From Nymphaea colorata (Eukaryota; Streptophyta; Magnoliopsida; Nymphaeales; Nymphaeaceae): 64,000 bases of DNA. The notes beneath the pieces were generated by a model. It made no database searches. It was not told the DNA's origin and saw nothing but the letters and a program-made list of their open reading frames with translations. Positions 9,451 through 21,060 of this stretch are shown here, one piece after another. Numbering within the stretch: the stretch's first letter is position 1; each line of letters opens with the position of its first letter. The position numbers and the translations under genes are program-made. The DNA lies in assembly GCF_008831285.2 (NCBI RefSeq), contig NC_045139.1, positions 9,084,204 through 9,148,203 on the forward strand, in the 5' to 3' direction.

Positions 9451-12400
9451 TTAACCTCTTGTTCTGCCCGACTTTTGGTTCATGATTGTACTACTGCAAC
9501 GAAATTGAACATTATTGGCATCCTTTGGTGAAGAAAGGCCCAATGCTTGTGCAAATATTCTCTTTGCTGCTCCCAGATGTTCCTCGTCTGAACTCTCCCT
9601 GATCGTAGACTTTCCACTTTCATTGGGCAAAACATCACCCTCAGAGTTTGCACTTCCAATGGCTGATACAGATACATTCCCCCCATTCAGATTTGAACTG
9701 TGGTCATGCAATGGTGCAGTTCCCTGCACAGGTTCCATGTCAATACAAGCACTTTGAAGACCATTAGATGTGACTGTATTCATGCTTGCAGAACCCAAGA
9801 CATTGTTTTGCATTTTACGTTCTGTACTTGGTGAAGTTGAATAGGTCCTACGCCCCAGAGCATGTGCAATCATTCTCCTTGCAACCACAGGGACATTTCG
9901 AGGCTTTGGTGTTTCCTTCATCTCACAGCCGTCATCCTTGTGTGATGAAAAGATACGTTCACGTGCAGCCATATAAGCTGCTTCTCTCTCTTCAACGGAT
10001 ATCGAAGGTGAGAAAGAAGCTGTTTGCCTGTTCTTGTAATCTGCAGAGTAAAAAAAAAACAGCTGGAGTGAATCTACTGGACATTATATCAACATGAAGG
10101 AAGAAGAACAAAGCAATCTGTATAAAATTTGAATAGATACATCTATGCAAGATCAAATGCATTAGAATGCATTTTAGCTGTAGAACTATTCCTTCCAGCT
10201 TATCGAATGCCCCCCTTCTCATTTGTGAGCAGGTGTTACCTGGTCATACTGAATCCAAGGGCCCATCTTCTCCTAGTTTACCCTTTCAATTAAGAAAACT
10301 TTCAATCTCCTACTTTCAAATTCTTTTCTTCAGATTTAAGTGTGAATTTGCACTCTTTCTGCCAACTGTGCCATTTAGTATTATTTAATTGAATCCATCA
10401 TCTTATAGACATCGATAAGACAAGGCAATTCCTAGTATAGATAAGAGGAAAGGATTATAGTTGTACCTGGTAGAACTTCCTTCCTTCTTAACAATTGATG
10501 GGAAACCACTGGAGACTGATGATGATCAAACTGCCATAAGATATCGCTAACCAAAACAGCAGGTCTGTGTTATGATTATCAAGTATAAGAAATATTCCCA
10601 AAATATTCTGACCACAAGTATCAATGCAGCTATCCAATGAAAACGAATGAAAACAAACAATATACAACAAAACAGAAAAAATATACCACAATTAATGGGG
10701 TATTGTAGTTTGTACTTCTTAGATGATCAATTGACAGGAAGAGAGCTTTGATTCATTGGGTTAATAGGTTAGCATAGCTGGTTGGGCTGGTAGGCTTGCA
10801 GACTACAGGCCGTCCGTTCAATTTCCATGGGCATTATTCCCCTGGCCCTTATAGGTTGAGGTGTGGCACCAAACTGAAGGTGTACCATCCCCATGGCCAC
10901 GCCCCAATGCAGCCTTGGACCCTCCATGCATTGGGTTAATAGGTAGGCACCCTGATTATCTTGTAAGAACATGACAAAGTGAGGCATTCTTTAATAGGAA
11001 TATAGGAGGTTGATGTATTATTATTAACCCACCCAAATATTAAACTTGTATTTTAACTTAAAATGGGCAAAAGCCGCTCTTTGGCATGCTAGGGGGAGGG
11101 CTTCTCTGATGAAAGTAGATGATAAGACTGCCTATCTCTGGATTAGCTTTGCCAAGATGATATTGATCCTGCCTCCTATTGGTAATAGGAAAAAACACAA
11201 TCCAACAATGAACAGGATGAGAGCCAATGTGCTTGTTCCCCCATGTTGTATGAGCCTTCCATTGATAACTAAGCGATGCACCTGGCAAACTCTTTCAGGT
11301 CTAGAGGAACCCTGTTAGAATGTTTAAGGCAAGTTAGGCAACTGCTTCAAAGCCAATCCACAATGTACCCATGTTAGTTATTCAAAGGCCTGAACAGCAT
11401 TAACAGATCCCATTTTCAGGCAACCTCTTTTTGCCCACTGACATCATTTCATAACTGCTGGTTGCCAAAACTTAGCCAACATAAAGATGGAAGCTCTTTC
11501 ACTTACCCATCTCAACACATTTCAAGAACCATTTTCATTTGACAACTAGCGTAACAACAAGAACAGACATGCTGATTTCCCTAATAGTAGTAGATTAGTG
11601 ATTGCAAATTGTGTACCAACTCCCAAGTGGTGCTACACTTTATCACATAGTACATTGAATGATTGAAGTTTCATATGCAGAGATCAGAAAATCAAATTAA
11701 ACTCATCTAAATATTGTTCTGATCATATATATTTAGCAACAAAACAAAGTAAAAAATCAACTTTCAATGGAAAATTAGAAGTTGAGGGAAGAATTATAAC
11801 ACAAAGGCACTGAAAAGATGCCTGAGAGTTGAACACACATTGCAGACTCTGGAGATCTCTCCAAAATCAAACGGCGATCATTTCCTTCCCCTACAGACTC
11901 ATGGGCCAACCTGGCAAATATAATGCACATACATAGTAACTTCCAATATTAAAAAATGGGAACACACTAGAACAAAAAGCTCATAGCAAAAGCAATTTCT
12001 GCAAGATTGAGATAATGTGGAAGACATAACAGATTCCAAAAGATACAAAAATATAAGGCAGAAAATTCAGAAAGAATAGGTATACCCAAATATATCTGCT
12101 AGACGATGAAGAAGCATGCGGTGATAAGACGTCATTGGTTCCAGCTCCAGGATTGCATTTGGACTGAGTTAAGAAAAAGTTTGATTTGTTAAATAACATA
12201 AGCAAAAGATCATTGTCCACATAATCTCAAAATAATCACTATAAAGTATAAACACAAAACCCAAAAAAAAAAAGGGCAAAGTTATTGATAACAGAAGATG
12301 GCTGTTCACCATTGTACTGCATGTTCAGAAAGCTTTTGCAGTAAACCACAAAGACATTATGGAAGAGAAATAAAGTGTATTACTCTCTCTCTGTCTCTGT

Positions 12401-13797
12401 CTCTGTGTGTGTGTGTATGTGTGTATGCCATGCAAGAATGGACGGCTGGGGTTTTTTGTGGGGAAAGGGGCAGTGCTTCTGCTTTCAGTTGTGTGATCAG
12501 AGTGGCAATAGTGCTTATGTCATGCACACGGATGGAAGCCTGAGTTTTTGTGGGGGAAGGGGCAGTACTTCTGATTTCAGTTGTATGATTAGCATAGCAG
12601 TAGTGCTTCCACCTTCAATGGTACTAGTAATACTGGAAAAAGTTAAAATACTGTCTTATGTTTACAGCTCTTCCTATCAATAGCTGCCCAATTCAGTTTG
12701 CATATTAGCCCAATTCAACTCTTCATAAACATGCTTAAATTTTTGAATTGCTACATTTCATTGGTCAACTTTGAACTGAAAACTAAGGAATTTAAATTGA
12801 AATTTTATATGTCAAGCCAAATAAAGCAGATGTCTGATGTTTGATTAGGGGAACTCACTGATCATAACTTGACTAATTAGTGAAAGAAATTCATGAGGAC
12901 CAATTGATAAAGAGGAAACATGACACAAGTTTTTTTTTTTTTTTTTTTTTTTTGAATTTTGGCACAAGAATTCATTTTGGAAATATAACAGTAGGAATAA
13001 GCTAAGAACAATCAAATGCATCTAAGATACACCAGCCAAATGAGATGTTACAATTACATGCACATGCACATCAGTTACTAGCACCAGCTGCATCACCATG
13101 AATGTTCTATTTCTTCATAATGCGCTCACATCATTTACGCTCAGATAAAGAGTATAAGTCCTGAGAACCAACAATGGAAAAGAAAAACTAGTTTGACTTT
13201 CAACAAGAGAGAGGAGCTTTTTACCTTGTGTTATTTTGAAGAAACTCAACTAGAGATTCCTCCATAGAAAGAACAAGATGCTTGCAAGGTAAATTGTCCT
13301 TAATAAGAAGAGCCAACTCCTCCACCTAAACGTTTTTGAAGAAACGTTGAATTACTTTTCTTGAAACACGAAAATGAAATACAGCAGAAAATATTAGGAT
13401 TCATATAAAGCTGAAGCCATCTAAATTAGATATTCTGAACTAACAGCAAAAAGAGCAAAGAAACAGGTCCAGACGATATTCTTTCTAAAGGTACTGCTGC
13501 ATATAGCATATATTTCCAGGAAGACCAATCATATCCAAAAGCCATATCCAGGTTCAAAGATGAACTTCACTGCCACAACTTAGGATAGTAAGAAATGAAC
13601 TTCTTCCAATACCACCGTCATTCCTTTACTTCTAGGCACTCTTAAGGCAGAATTGCACATAGAGAATCATTTCGATCGTAATTTAAACCAACAACTTTAA
13701 CGTATTACGCAAAAAATAGGCAAACCTTCACTCGGTTACAAATGAAACAATTAAACCTCCCAAACAACCCCCGCGCTGGTCAATTAACAAACGACAT
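9451..13797 (-). CDS. R3H-domain single-stranded nucleic acid-binding protein
   Basis: Minus-strand exons are 13797-13789 (inferred start, MSF), 13325-13225, 12163-12086, 11910-11839, 10564-10467 and 10040-9451, giving 315 residues. Phases agree at every junction. The N-terminus VEELALLIKDNL...KHLVLSMEESLVEFLQ leads into an R3H domain (LELEPMTSYHRMLLHRLADIFGLAHESVGEGNDRRL, about residues 40-75, split by an intron inside FGL). This is followed by LILERSPESAIPAVLVSDIL. The last exon holds EEREAAYMAARERIF, a SUZ-like segment, then RRMIAHALGRR and AAKRIFAQALGL. This matches the plant family around At5g05100, whose R3H domain binds single-stranded nucleic acid; the cellular role is little known. 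The first exon is the least certain: it adds only nine coding bases, and its donor GTTAAT is weak. A start at the internal Met (13265) is the alternative. The 5' UTR probably reaches about 14190. Confidence 0.88.
10770..10928 (+). mobile_element. SINE-like insertion in an R3H-gene intron
   Basis: This 159-bp segment is flanked by perfect 16-bp direct repeats, CATTGGGTTAATAGGT, at 10754-10769 and 10929-10944, as expected of target-primed insertion. Its 5' part is tRNA-like. An A-box-like stretch (TAGCATAGCTGGTTGG) is followed about 40 bp later by a B-box-like CGTTCAATTTCC, consistent with an RNA polymerase III promoter on the + strand, antisense to the host gene. There is no clear poly(A) tail, which is unusual. 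Confidence 0.6.
12452..12607. repeat. Diverged ~92-bp tandem duplication in an R3H-gene intron
   Basis: Two related copies lie at 12452-12516 and 12545-12607. They share GGGGCAGT(G/A)CTTCTG and end in (A/T)AGTGCTT. A CT/GT microsatellite at about 12382-12424 lies just upstream. The region is intronic. Confidence 0.6.
12930..12953. repeat. Poly(T) tract
   Basis: An uninterrupted T run in the R3H-gene intron reads as poly(A) on the gene's own strand. It may mark an old retroposon tail, but no body or target duplication could be matched to it. Confidence 0.6.
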
Positions 13798-14679
13798 TTT
13801 GATTTCTCAATTCCCGATCTTCGAATTTCGAAGAAAAGATACGCTATTTTTCACTCAACAAATGAAGGAAAGCAAATAATGAGCGAAATTAGGTGGAATC
13901 GAAGCAAACACAACATTCACACACCCAAAATCCAATTGAAAGCAACAGAACAAAAAGGCCAGATACCAACTACCCAAGCCCTAAAAGAACCACCTAAAAC
14001 CCCACGCACTTCACAGAAGATATGCAAAAAAGTCACCACTCCCGCACCAAAACGACAACCCCAGTCTATCGCTTTATCACATGAAAGCACACCAAGTAGC
14101 GAAGATTTCTTTTCCATCCTCCACGAAGACTACAAACCCTTCCGATTCTCCCAAAAATTCTAAAGGAGAAAAAGAGAGAAAGTTCATGTTTCTGCTACGA
14201 ACCAACGTGAGTTGAGCCATCTTTCCACCTTTCCTTTCCGGAAGAGAGCGAGCGAGAGAAAGGTAGAGTACCCTATCTGCCGATTTCTTGCTGCTCCTGG
14301 CCTACATAACACGGGTACCGAACCTAACCCCGTCGGACTCCAGTAACGGTACCGTGGATAATCGCTCAAGTGGCGTCGATTTCTGAATCTGATTAGTGAT
14401 TAGATTCAAATTTCTTTACTAGATTCTGTCAAATATTTTTCAATTCATATCAGCAACAAGGTATATCCCCAGTCCATTCACCACCAATGTGAAAGTAAAA
14501 CTTAATTGGCCATTGTTAGAGATGTTCCATGTATTGGAGCATAAGTTTTGTTGCCATCGAGCCCTTATATTTGATCATGTTCTTTGACTACACTAATTAT
14601 GCCTTTGAAAAGTTTCAATAGTTCTACATGTTCTATACTTAATATCGTATGTCTAATTACAATCTATTGGTTTGACTTA

Positions 14680-14877
14680 GGTGGGACTCCGTGTTCTGAT
14701 GTCTTTAAAATTTTTAGTGATATTTCCCTTGATAACACGAATCTTCATGCTACATTATTTCACTGCAAAATTTTTGTAGGTGGGACTCCGTGTTCTGATG
14801 TCTTTAAAATTTTTAGTGATATTTCCCTTGATAACACGAATCTTCATGCTACATTATTTCACTGCAAAATTTTTGCT
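14680..14877. repeat. Exact 99-bp tandem duplication
   Basis: Two copies start at 14681 and 14780 (GTGGGACTCCGTGTTC...) and show no visible difference over about 96 bp. The period of 99 is a multiple of three, so the 99-codon frame across them (14584-14883) stays open. No known protein domain is recognisable. Perfect identity implies a recent duplication. Confidence 0.9.
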
Positions 14878-15035
14878 CGATAGTGTGCAAAATAGCTATC
14901 AAGGAGTACTTATGTAAAGTAGAGAATTTACTAAAGAATTATGATTGAAGATAAGATAATCTGTCGTACTACCTAGATTAGACATTGATTGGCTGTGTAA
15001 TTCTTGAGTGGAGACATTACAATACTGTAAATTCC

Positions 15036-16900
15036 TTAATAGGTAGATGGTTTTGATTCTCTTTGAGAACAACAAAGAAAACGAAGTTGATGAGAAGTTT
15101 TTGAAATTTTGATTAGAATGAAGTTCATTTTCCTAGCCTGGTTCGAGATAATCTGAATATGTAAAGTTATATAATTTTCTGAAATATTGGTTATTTCAGG
15201 TGATTGATCATGCAAGATTAACAAGTCATTTTTACCATGTCTCGGTCATATATTTCTCTCTTCTACGATTGGCAACATGTAAAGGTGGGACAATTTGAAT
15301 GGTTTGATTTTGATCTGCAAAAGGGAAAATGTTGTCAAAAAATTTACCGTCTCAGTGATAAAGATTTTATGTGTTTCATTGTCATAGATCTTGTAACCTT
15401 TTCGATTGTGAGGATATCCTAGAAACTTGCATTTTTAGTTTAGCTCTTGGATCAAACAAAGTAGCGGAATATATGATAGATGAATAACATTTGAAAACTC
15501 GGGAACGAGAGCCATTACCAGATATCTATTGATAATCAATGTTATGCATATCTACTTAAAACATAGAGTATGTCGACATGTTGAATAATCACAAATATAT
15601 GGCAGACAAAGAATCCTGCGCAGAGCACCACAACAAATTGGTAATACAAAGAGGTATACTAAAACTCTCTTAAACATGAACAAAGTTCATGTTAGCAGAA
15701 GCACTCTTTAACAAAAAAAAAAAAGGTGAAATTGCACATACAATAATGTGTATATTAAAGTATCATGTAGAGTAATGCCAAATACACTTTATGAAAAGCA
15801 GATACATACTTTTTTAATTTACAAAATATTATGAAAAAATAGGGATGAGTAGTACACGTAAAATTAATAGGTAGGTTGACAATAGATCCGTCTGATGTAA
15901 TTATATTAGAGATTAGATGGGATCCAAGGCATACAATTAGTTATATTGCCAGACGCATGCTCAATCGAAAGTTGGGATATTGAATTTCTTCAATAACTCA
16001 GTAATCAAATTGATGATTAAGTAGAGGAATCTGATGATCTTTTTGCCAACTACATACTAGTTAGACAATAAACTAAATGTAGCGCTGTCAGCCATAAACA
16101 AATTGTTGATCAACATTTTACATCATCTATGTACTTTTTAATTGATCAGAAAATGTATGCAATTAATGAAGACATAGAGTCGATGGAAAAGAAATAATAA
16201 TTAGGAATTGGTTGATCTCTCAAAAGGAATAAAACTAGTTGGTGTAAATGGGTCTTACGAAAAAAATTTAAAGCTAAATGCTTCATCGACAAATATAAGG
16301 CGAATTATTGGCGAAGGGGCTTTTTCAAGTGGATGAAATAGATTACATGGAAATTTATTCACCTGTAACCAAGTTGGCCTCACTAAAGATTATACTAGCC
16401 GTAGAAGCCTCTTATTGATCACGATATATAGCAAAAACGTCTTCTTATATGGTGAGTCATATATATAAACAATTAGAAATATATGTGAATGAAAGTTATC
16501 ATGAAAAGTGTATAAACTAAAGATATCTTACATGATTTCAAAAGTCACATAGGCAATTGTATTTTATTATTCATAAAGCGATTATTAAGATTTGATATAT
16601 ATATCAAACAAGCTCGATCTACGTTTGCAAATGTGGGAAGCATGTTTTGCATACATTACTTCGCATTGACGATATCTTGTTGCTCATGAAAATGATAGGG
16701 AAATGGTATAAAGAATGAAATATCGGTCGAATAAGAATTTTAAAATAAAATAATGGGTAAAGCCTCATGTATTTTAGACATAAAAATCACATGTACAGGA
16801 AAGCAAAGTTACTAAGGCATAGACAAGAAAGATAGATTGAACATGTTTGAAAGTGATTTAAAACTTATAAGTGTAAAACAATTGAACATCCTATTACAAA
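15036..16900 (+). mobile_element. Decayed Ty1/copia retrotransposon (reverse transcriptase region)
   Basis: With frameshifts and stops, conceptual + strand translation over about 16200-16420 reads LVDLSKGIKLVGVNW-like, then SIDKYKA, then a KGFFQVDEIDYMEIYSPVTK-like run followed by LASLKIILAVEAS. This is the signature of the copia reverse transcriptase N-terminus. Near 16670-16700 the IDDILLLMK motif corresponds to the YVDD catalytic box, here altered. The 5' limit is unclear and no LTRs were found. No intact ORF remains. Confidence 0.7.
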
Positions 16901-17342
16901 AGGAGTAACCTTTGGTGTGGGCTTGTATGGGCAATTGCCCACAAAGGCCCACATAGTTTCTTTTAATTTCATATTATTAGTTTTTCTACATATTTATTTT
17001 GGCACGTGTTGGTATGCGGTACAAATGTCTAGCTCCACTAGCAAGCAAAAGTGGATGTCCTAAAGAAGGAGAACAAAAACTTAATGTTTACTTTATATGC
17101 ACAAGCTAATATTGGTAATCTAATCTATGTTGTTATGTATAAGACCATCGATTTTGCCTGGGTCCTGTTAATCGATGTTAAAGTAATATCCAGGTTTGCC
17201 ATCTTTGCTGGTTGGATATACAAGTATTGGCTTTTGTTGGATGGAAAGATGATAGTAAATTCGCCTTTAAGATATGTAAATTCAGGTAGGTCAGATTTAG
17301 ACCGGGCTCAAGCTTTATCCAATTCAAATCGTTGGACCTGAG

Positions 17343-17598
17343 GATGGATTTGCATGGACTATGGATGGAGGGAGAGGGCAGATGAATGCCAGGTGATGAT
17401 GAGGACGCTGCCGGGTGTTGGATTGGAGACGCCTCTCGATACAAGTGTCAGTAGATTGACGCTCGTGTCGTCCCCATTGCCACGAGGAGCAGCAAGGTCA
17501 TAAAAGGTGCTGCATTATTACAGTCACAACGGAATAGAGAGCTGTTTCTCTCTGTTTTGCAAGCCTGTGATAGGTCTCAGAGAGAGGGAGAGGGAGAG
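17343..17598 (+). promoter_or_regulatory. Probable OBAP proximal promoter and 5' UTR
   Basis: A TATA-like CATAAAAGG lies at about 17499-17507, 90-100 bp before the ATG at 17599. It is followed by a purine-rich GAGAGAGGGAGAGG leader. A CATGGA/CATG-rich stretch at 17350-17370 could be a seed-type RY-like element, but this is weak. Confidence 0.4.
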
Positions 17599-18461
17599 AT
17601 GGCGGATGTTCCCGGGGAGCCGACGCCGATGAAGGCATCCATGGCAGAGACGGCAGCGGAGATCATGCAGTCCTTCACTCCCATCAAAAAGATCCACCAG
17701 CACCTCTGCGCGTAAGTCTTCTCTCCCCCTCCATTAAAACTTGGTGGTGGCCTTAAACATGCAAATGGGCATGGCGGCAGGTTCCATTTCTACGCGTACG
17801 ACATGACGAAGCAGGTGGAGGCGCACCACTTCTGCTCCCACCAGAACGAGGAGATGCGGCAGTGCCTCATCTACGACGGCCCCGACTCCGACGCCAAGCT
17901 CATCGGCGTAGAGTACATCATATCGGAACCGCTCTTCCTGGCGCTGCCGGATTCCGAGAAGCAGCTATGGCACTCCCACGTATACGAGGTGAAGAGCGGG
18001 GTGCTGTTCATGCCGGGGGTGCCGGGGCCGGTGCAGCGGCAGGATCTGGAGAAGGTCTGCAAGACCTACGGCAAGACCTTCCACTTCTGGCAGGTGGACA
18101 GAGGCGACGCCCTACCGCTGGGACTCCCCAACCTCATGGCCGCCTTGACCGGCGATGGCCAGCTCGACGACTTCCTTGCCCGAGGCACAGTATTCCGGAA
18201 TCTCCACTCTCGTTAATTCCTTCCTTCATTCCCATTATCCGGCCAGACTGAAACTGAAACATGTTTTGGCGTGCAGATGTGGAGAAGAGGATGGGGGTGT
18301 CGTTCGAGAGTGAGAGGGAGAGCCGGCAGTACATGAGGGGGCCGGAGCACGGCATCCACCCGCTGGCGGACTCGTGGAAGAGCGGCAGGGGAATCAAGGC
18401 GGAGCTCAGGGAGACCGACTGCGTCAAGACGGCGACCACCACCGCTCGAGTTTTTGTCTGA
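17599..18461 (+). CDS. Oil body-associated protein (OBAP family, DUF1264)
   Basis: Exon 1 is 17599-17711, exon 2 17781-18184 (or 18211) and exon 3 18277-18461. The product starts [12 protein letters not shown]. It then has [18 protein letters not shown], the conserved [45 protein letters not shown] and [13 protein letters not shown] blocks of DUF1264, and a C-terminal GIHPLADSW. OBAPs sit on seed oil bodies and are needed for their normal size and stability in the studied species. The second intron is odd. The only GT donor in the right phase (18212) adds nine residues (GTVFRNLHS), whereas a GC donor at 18185 gives [13 protein letters not shown], closer to relatives (233 versus 242 residues). 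I favour GC-AG. Exon 2 is clearly GC-richer than its surroundings. Confidence 0.9.
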
Positions 18462-18499
18462 TCGATCATGCACCATCATCATCTCCATGGCGGCGGCGG

Positions 18500-18899
18500 C
18501 AGCAGCTGCAGCAGCTCAGGCGTAATGTAGTGTGGTCTTCTTCTCCAACGTAGTTGTTTGTAGATGTAATATACGTTAACTTAGCTTGCTTCTATGGAGC
18601 TCATGAAGTTTATGCTTTTATGTGAAAATGCTTTTGTTGTAAGATCTCATTTTGCGTGCGTTTTTATTCTCATCTGTTGGTGTATATTGCCTCCGAATTT
18701 ACTCCACAGATCTTTGGTTCAATATATCCGTTTAAATTATCCTATTGTATGCAATGGGATTCAGGTTCTATGTTAACTTCGAAATCGAAGTCCAGTTAGT
18801 CTGAATGTGATTAAGCAAACTAAAATCCGACTAAGTTGAATCTCGTAAATCAAATGGTCCTTATGGTCATGTTATCATTATGGTGTTCTTGTGCTACCA
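18500..18899. other. OBAP 3' flank
   Basis: The 3' UTR and terminator of the OBAP gene should lie here. No further gene is visible. Confidence 0.4.
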
Positions 18900-19061
18900 A
18901 CCCTCTCGTCTAAGGGAAATTGTGTATTGATTTTCCCGGATAAGGCATCAGTCAAGCCGGACAAGCTGGAGAATGAGAAAACCCTCTCGTCTAAGGGAAA
19001 TTGTGTATTGATTTTTCGGGATAAGGCATCAGTCAAGCCGGACAAGCTGGAGAATGAGAAT
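18900..19061 (+). repeat. 81-bp in-frame tandem duplication
   Basis: Copies at 18900-18980 and 18981-19061 differ at only a few positions. The period is 27 codons, and a 75-codon frame (18891-19118) runs through both, repeating LSSKGNCVLIF and KASVKPDKLENE. It lies about 430 bp after the OBAP stop. No protein family is recognised, so coding status is unproven. Confidence 0.75.
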
Positions 19062-19306
19062 GAGACTTACTCGACTCGTAGGGTGCGGCTTAGTAGGGAT
19101 ATAGAGCCGATAAAATGAGAATATATAACAAAATTTGGGACAAGCAGGAAGAACAAATATATATAATATAATACAAGAGACAGAAGAGAGAAAAATAAGA
19201 GAGAACAACAAATATACAATATAATGCACAGAAAAATAAGGAGAGAATATACAATATAATGCACAGAAAAATATATGAGAGAAAGAAGAAAGAAACGGCA
19301 CAGTCA

Positions 19307-19440
19307 CCCAACCGCAGTCAGGCGGCGGCGCTTTAATCGAATGACGAACTGGATATCCTCTTGCATAAGACGAGCCACAGAATCTGGTGAAGAGAAGGTG
19401 CTCCTGAAGACCCTGTTATTGCGCTCCACTCAAATGCGCC
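19307..19440 (-). mobile_element. LINE-type retrotransposon C-terminal remnant
   Basis: The minus strand encodes (W)*VERNNRVFRSTFSSPDS-like sequence followed by RLMQEDIQFVIRLKRRR and a stop. This resembles the W.IWLERN.R.F tail that ends many plant LINE-derived reverse transcriptase proteins. The upstream part (19440-19760) is rearranged by a tandem duplication. This is a pseudogene fragment. Confidence 0.55.
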
Positions 19441-19519
19441 ACCAAGCTTAAATGAGCCACGGCCTCCAGACATAACCCTAGGAAGCAGTCAAGTGGGGGA
19501 AGGACAAAAGAGGAAGAGA

Positions 19520-19935
19520 AGACGAATGGATGGTGGGTTTGGAAGATTATTAACAAGGGAATGCCAAGTAGAAGCAAGGACACTAAAAGACGAATGGATG
19601 GTGGGTTTGAAAGATTATTAACAAGGGAATGCCAAGTAAAAGCAAGGACATTAGAGAAAAAATGGCAAGAAGTAAAAAGGTGGACCCGAGACTCAGTCGC
19701 ATAAGGGACACTAGTTAGCCAAACTGATGCCAAGGTGTTATATGTGATCAAAAGTGGAGAGAGGGAGAGAGAAGGGCCATTTGTATTAGATGATGTGATA
19801 TGTATTAGATTAGAGGATACTGGTTAACTAAAATGATGGCAAGGTGCTGTAGGTGATCAAAAGTGAAGAGAGGGAGAGAGAGAAGGACCATTTGTATTAG
19901 ATGATGTGATATGTATTAGATGATGTGATAGGACA
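19520..19935. repeat. Two adjacent tandem duplications (68 and ~108 bp)
   Basis: A 68-bp unit starting GACGAATGGATGGTGGGTTT occurs at 19521 and 19589. A second unit of about 108 bp containing GATCAAAAGTG and CATTTGTATTAGATGATG occurs at 19746 and 19854. Both pairs are slightly diverged. Confidence 0.75.
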
Positions 19936-20323
19936 GATTATATAATGAACATATACGTACATTTTTTCTGTTGTTTTGTCACGTTAGGTCAAATTGAAAA
20001 TTAATCGGCATATATATGTTGATTTTGTACATGGAAGAAACATATTTTATTTAATCGAATATTATTGTTCAAAATATTAATTTGCATTTTATGAGAAGGA
20101 GAAAAACTTGCTGAGCTGTTTCCTATATTTTTCCTATATTATGAGACATTCTTCCCAACCAGATGCCAGCAGGCTGCTTTGTCCGGGCTGTTGCTCTGTT
20201 TTTTATTTTTGGGCACTCAATTCGGTCGCAGTTGATGGATACTGCGTTGGTTTGATCTAACAGTATGAATCCGAATCTGAAATTTTGTCATTACCTAGCT
20301 AGCTTAGACTAAGGTCTGAATCA

Positions 20324-20525
20324 GATCCAAACAAGTTGAATTTAGATATGTGCCACTCACTTTAGAAATTAGGATCAGATTTTGATTCTGATCCGGTCCA
20401 AATGACTAAAAATTTCTGATCCAAATAAGTTGAATCTAGATATGTGCCACTCTCTTTAGGAATTATGATCAGATTTCGATTCTGATCCAATCTAGATGAC
20501 TAACTTAAAAATGTCTGATCAAAAT
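20324..20525. repeat. ~94-bp tandem repeat (about two copies)
   Basis: Units start GATC(C/A)AAA at 20324, 20418 and, truncated, 20517. They share GATATGTGCCACTC and GATCAGATTT(C/T)GATTCTGATCC. Confidence 0.75.
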
Positions 20526-20609
20526 AAGAGAAAATCGAACCGAACAAATTTGGGTCCTACCTGTCAGCTTTCACTTAGCCCTGTCCACTTCCACTTAGCC
20601 CTAGACGTT

Positions 20610-20992
20610 TCTTAACAAAATGTGACACTATATAACATTTTAACACCATAACATTATAAAACTTTATATCATAACACTATAGTACTGTAAAACAATATAT
20701 AATATTATATAACAATATAAAACTATAATACTATTAAATGATATGACACTATATTATGTTATAACATTATATAACACAATATAACACCTGTAATGTATAA
20801 CATTGAATAACTATATAACATATATAACACAATATAACACCTTGTAATGTATAACATTGAATAACTATATAACATTGTAACAGTATAAAACACTATAACA
20901 CTCTACCACTTTATATTGTCTTTATAACATTATTATGAAACACTATAACTCTATATTATCATAACACTATAATGTTATATAACCCTTTATCC

Positions 20993-21056
<64 letters not shown>
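20610..21056. repeat. Degenerate ATAACAC-rich low-complexity DNA and (TA)n
   Basis: About 380 bp is built from loosely repeated TATAACAC and ATAACATT words, including a repeated GTAATGTATAACATTGAATAAC block. It ends in a (TA)n run at 20997-21056. No gene is present. Confidence 0.75.

Positions 21057-21059
<3 letters not shown>

Positions 21060-21060
<1 letters not shown>

Noticed and set aside
19175-19200. GACAGAAGAGAG resembling miR156
   Set aside because: The match stops after 12 bases, and the surrounding GA-rich DNA does not form a hairpin with a complementary arm.
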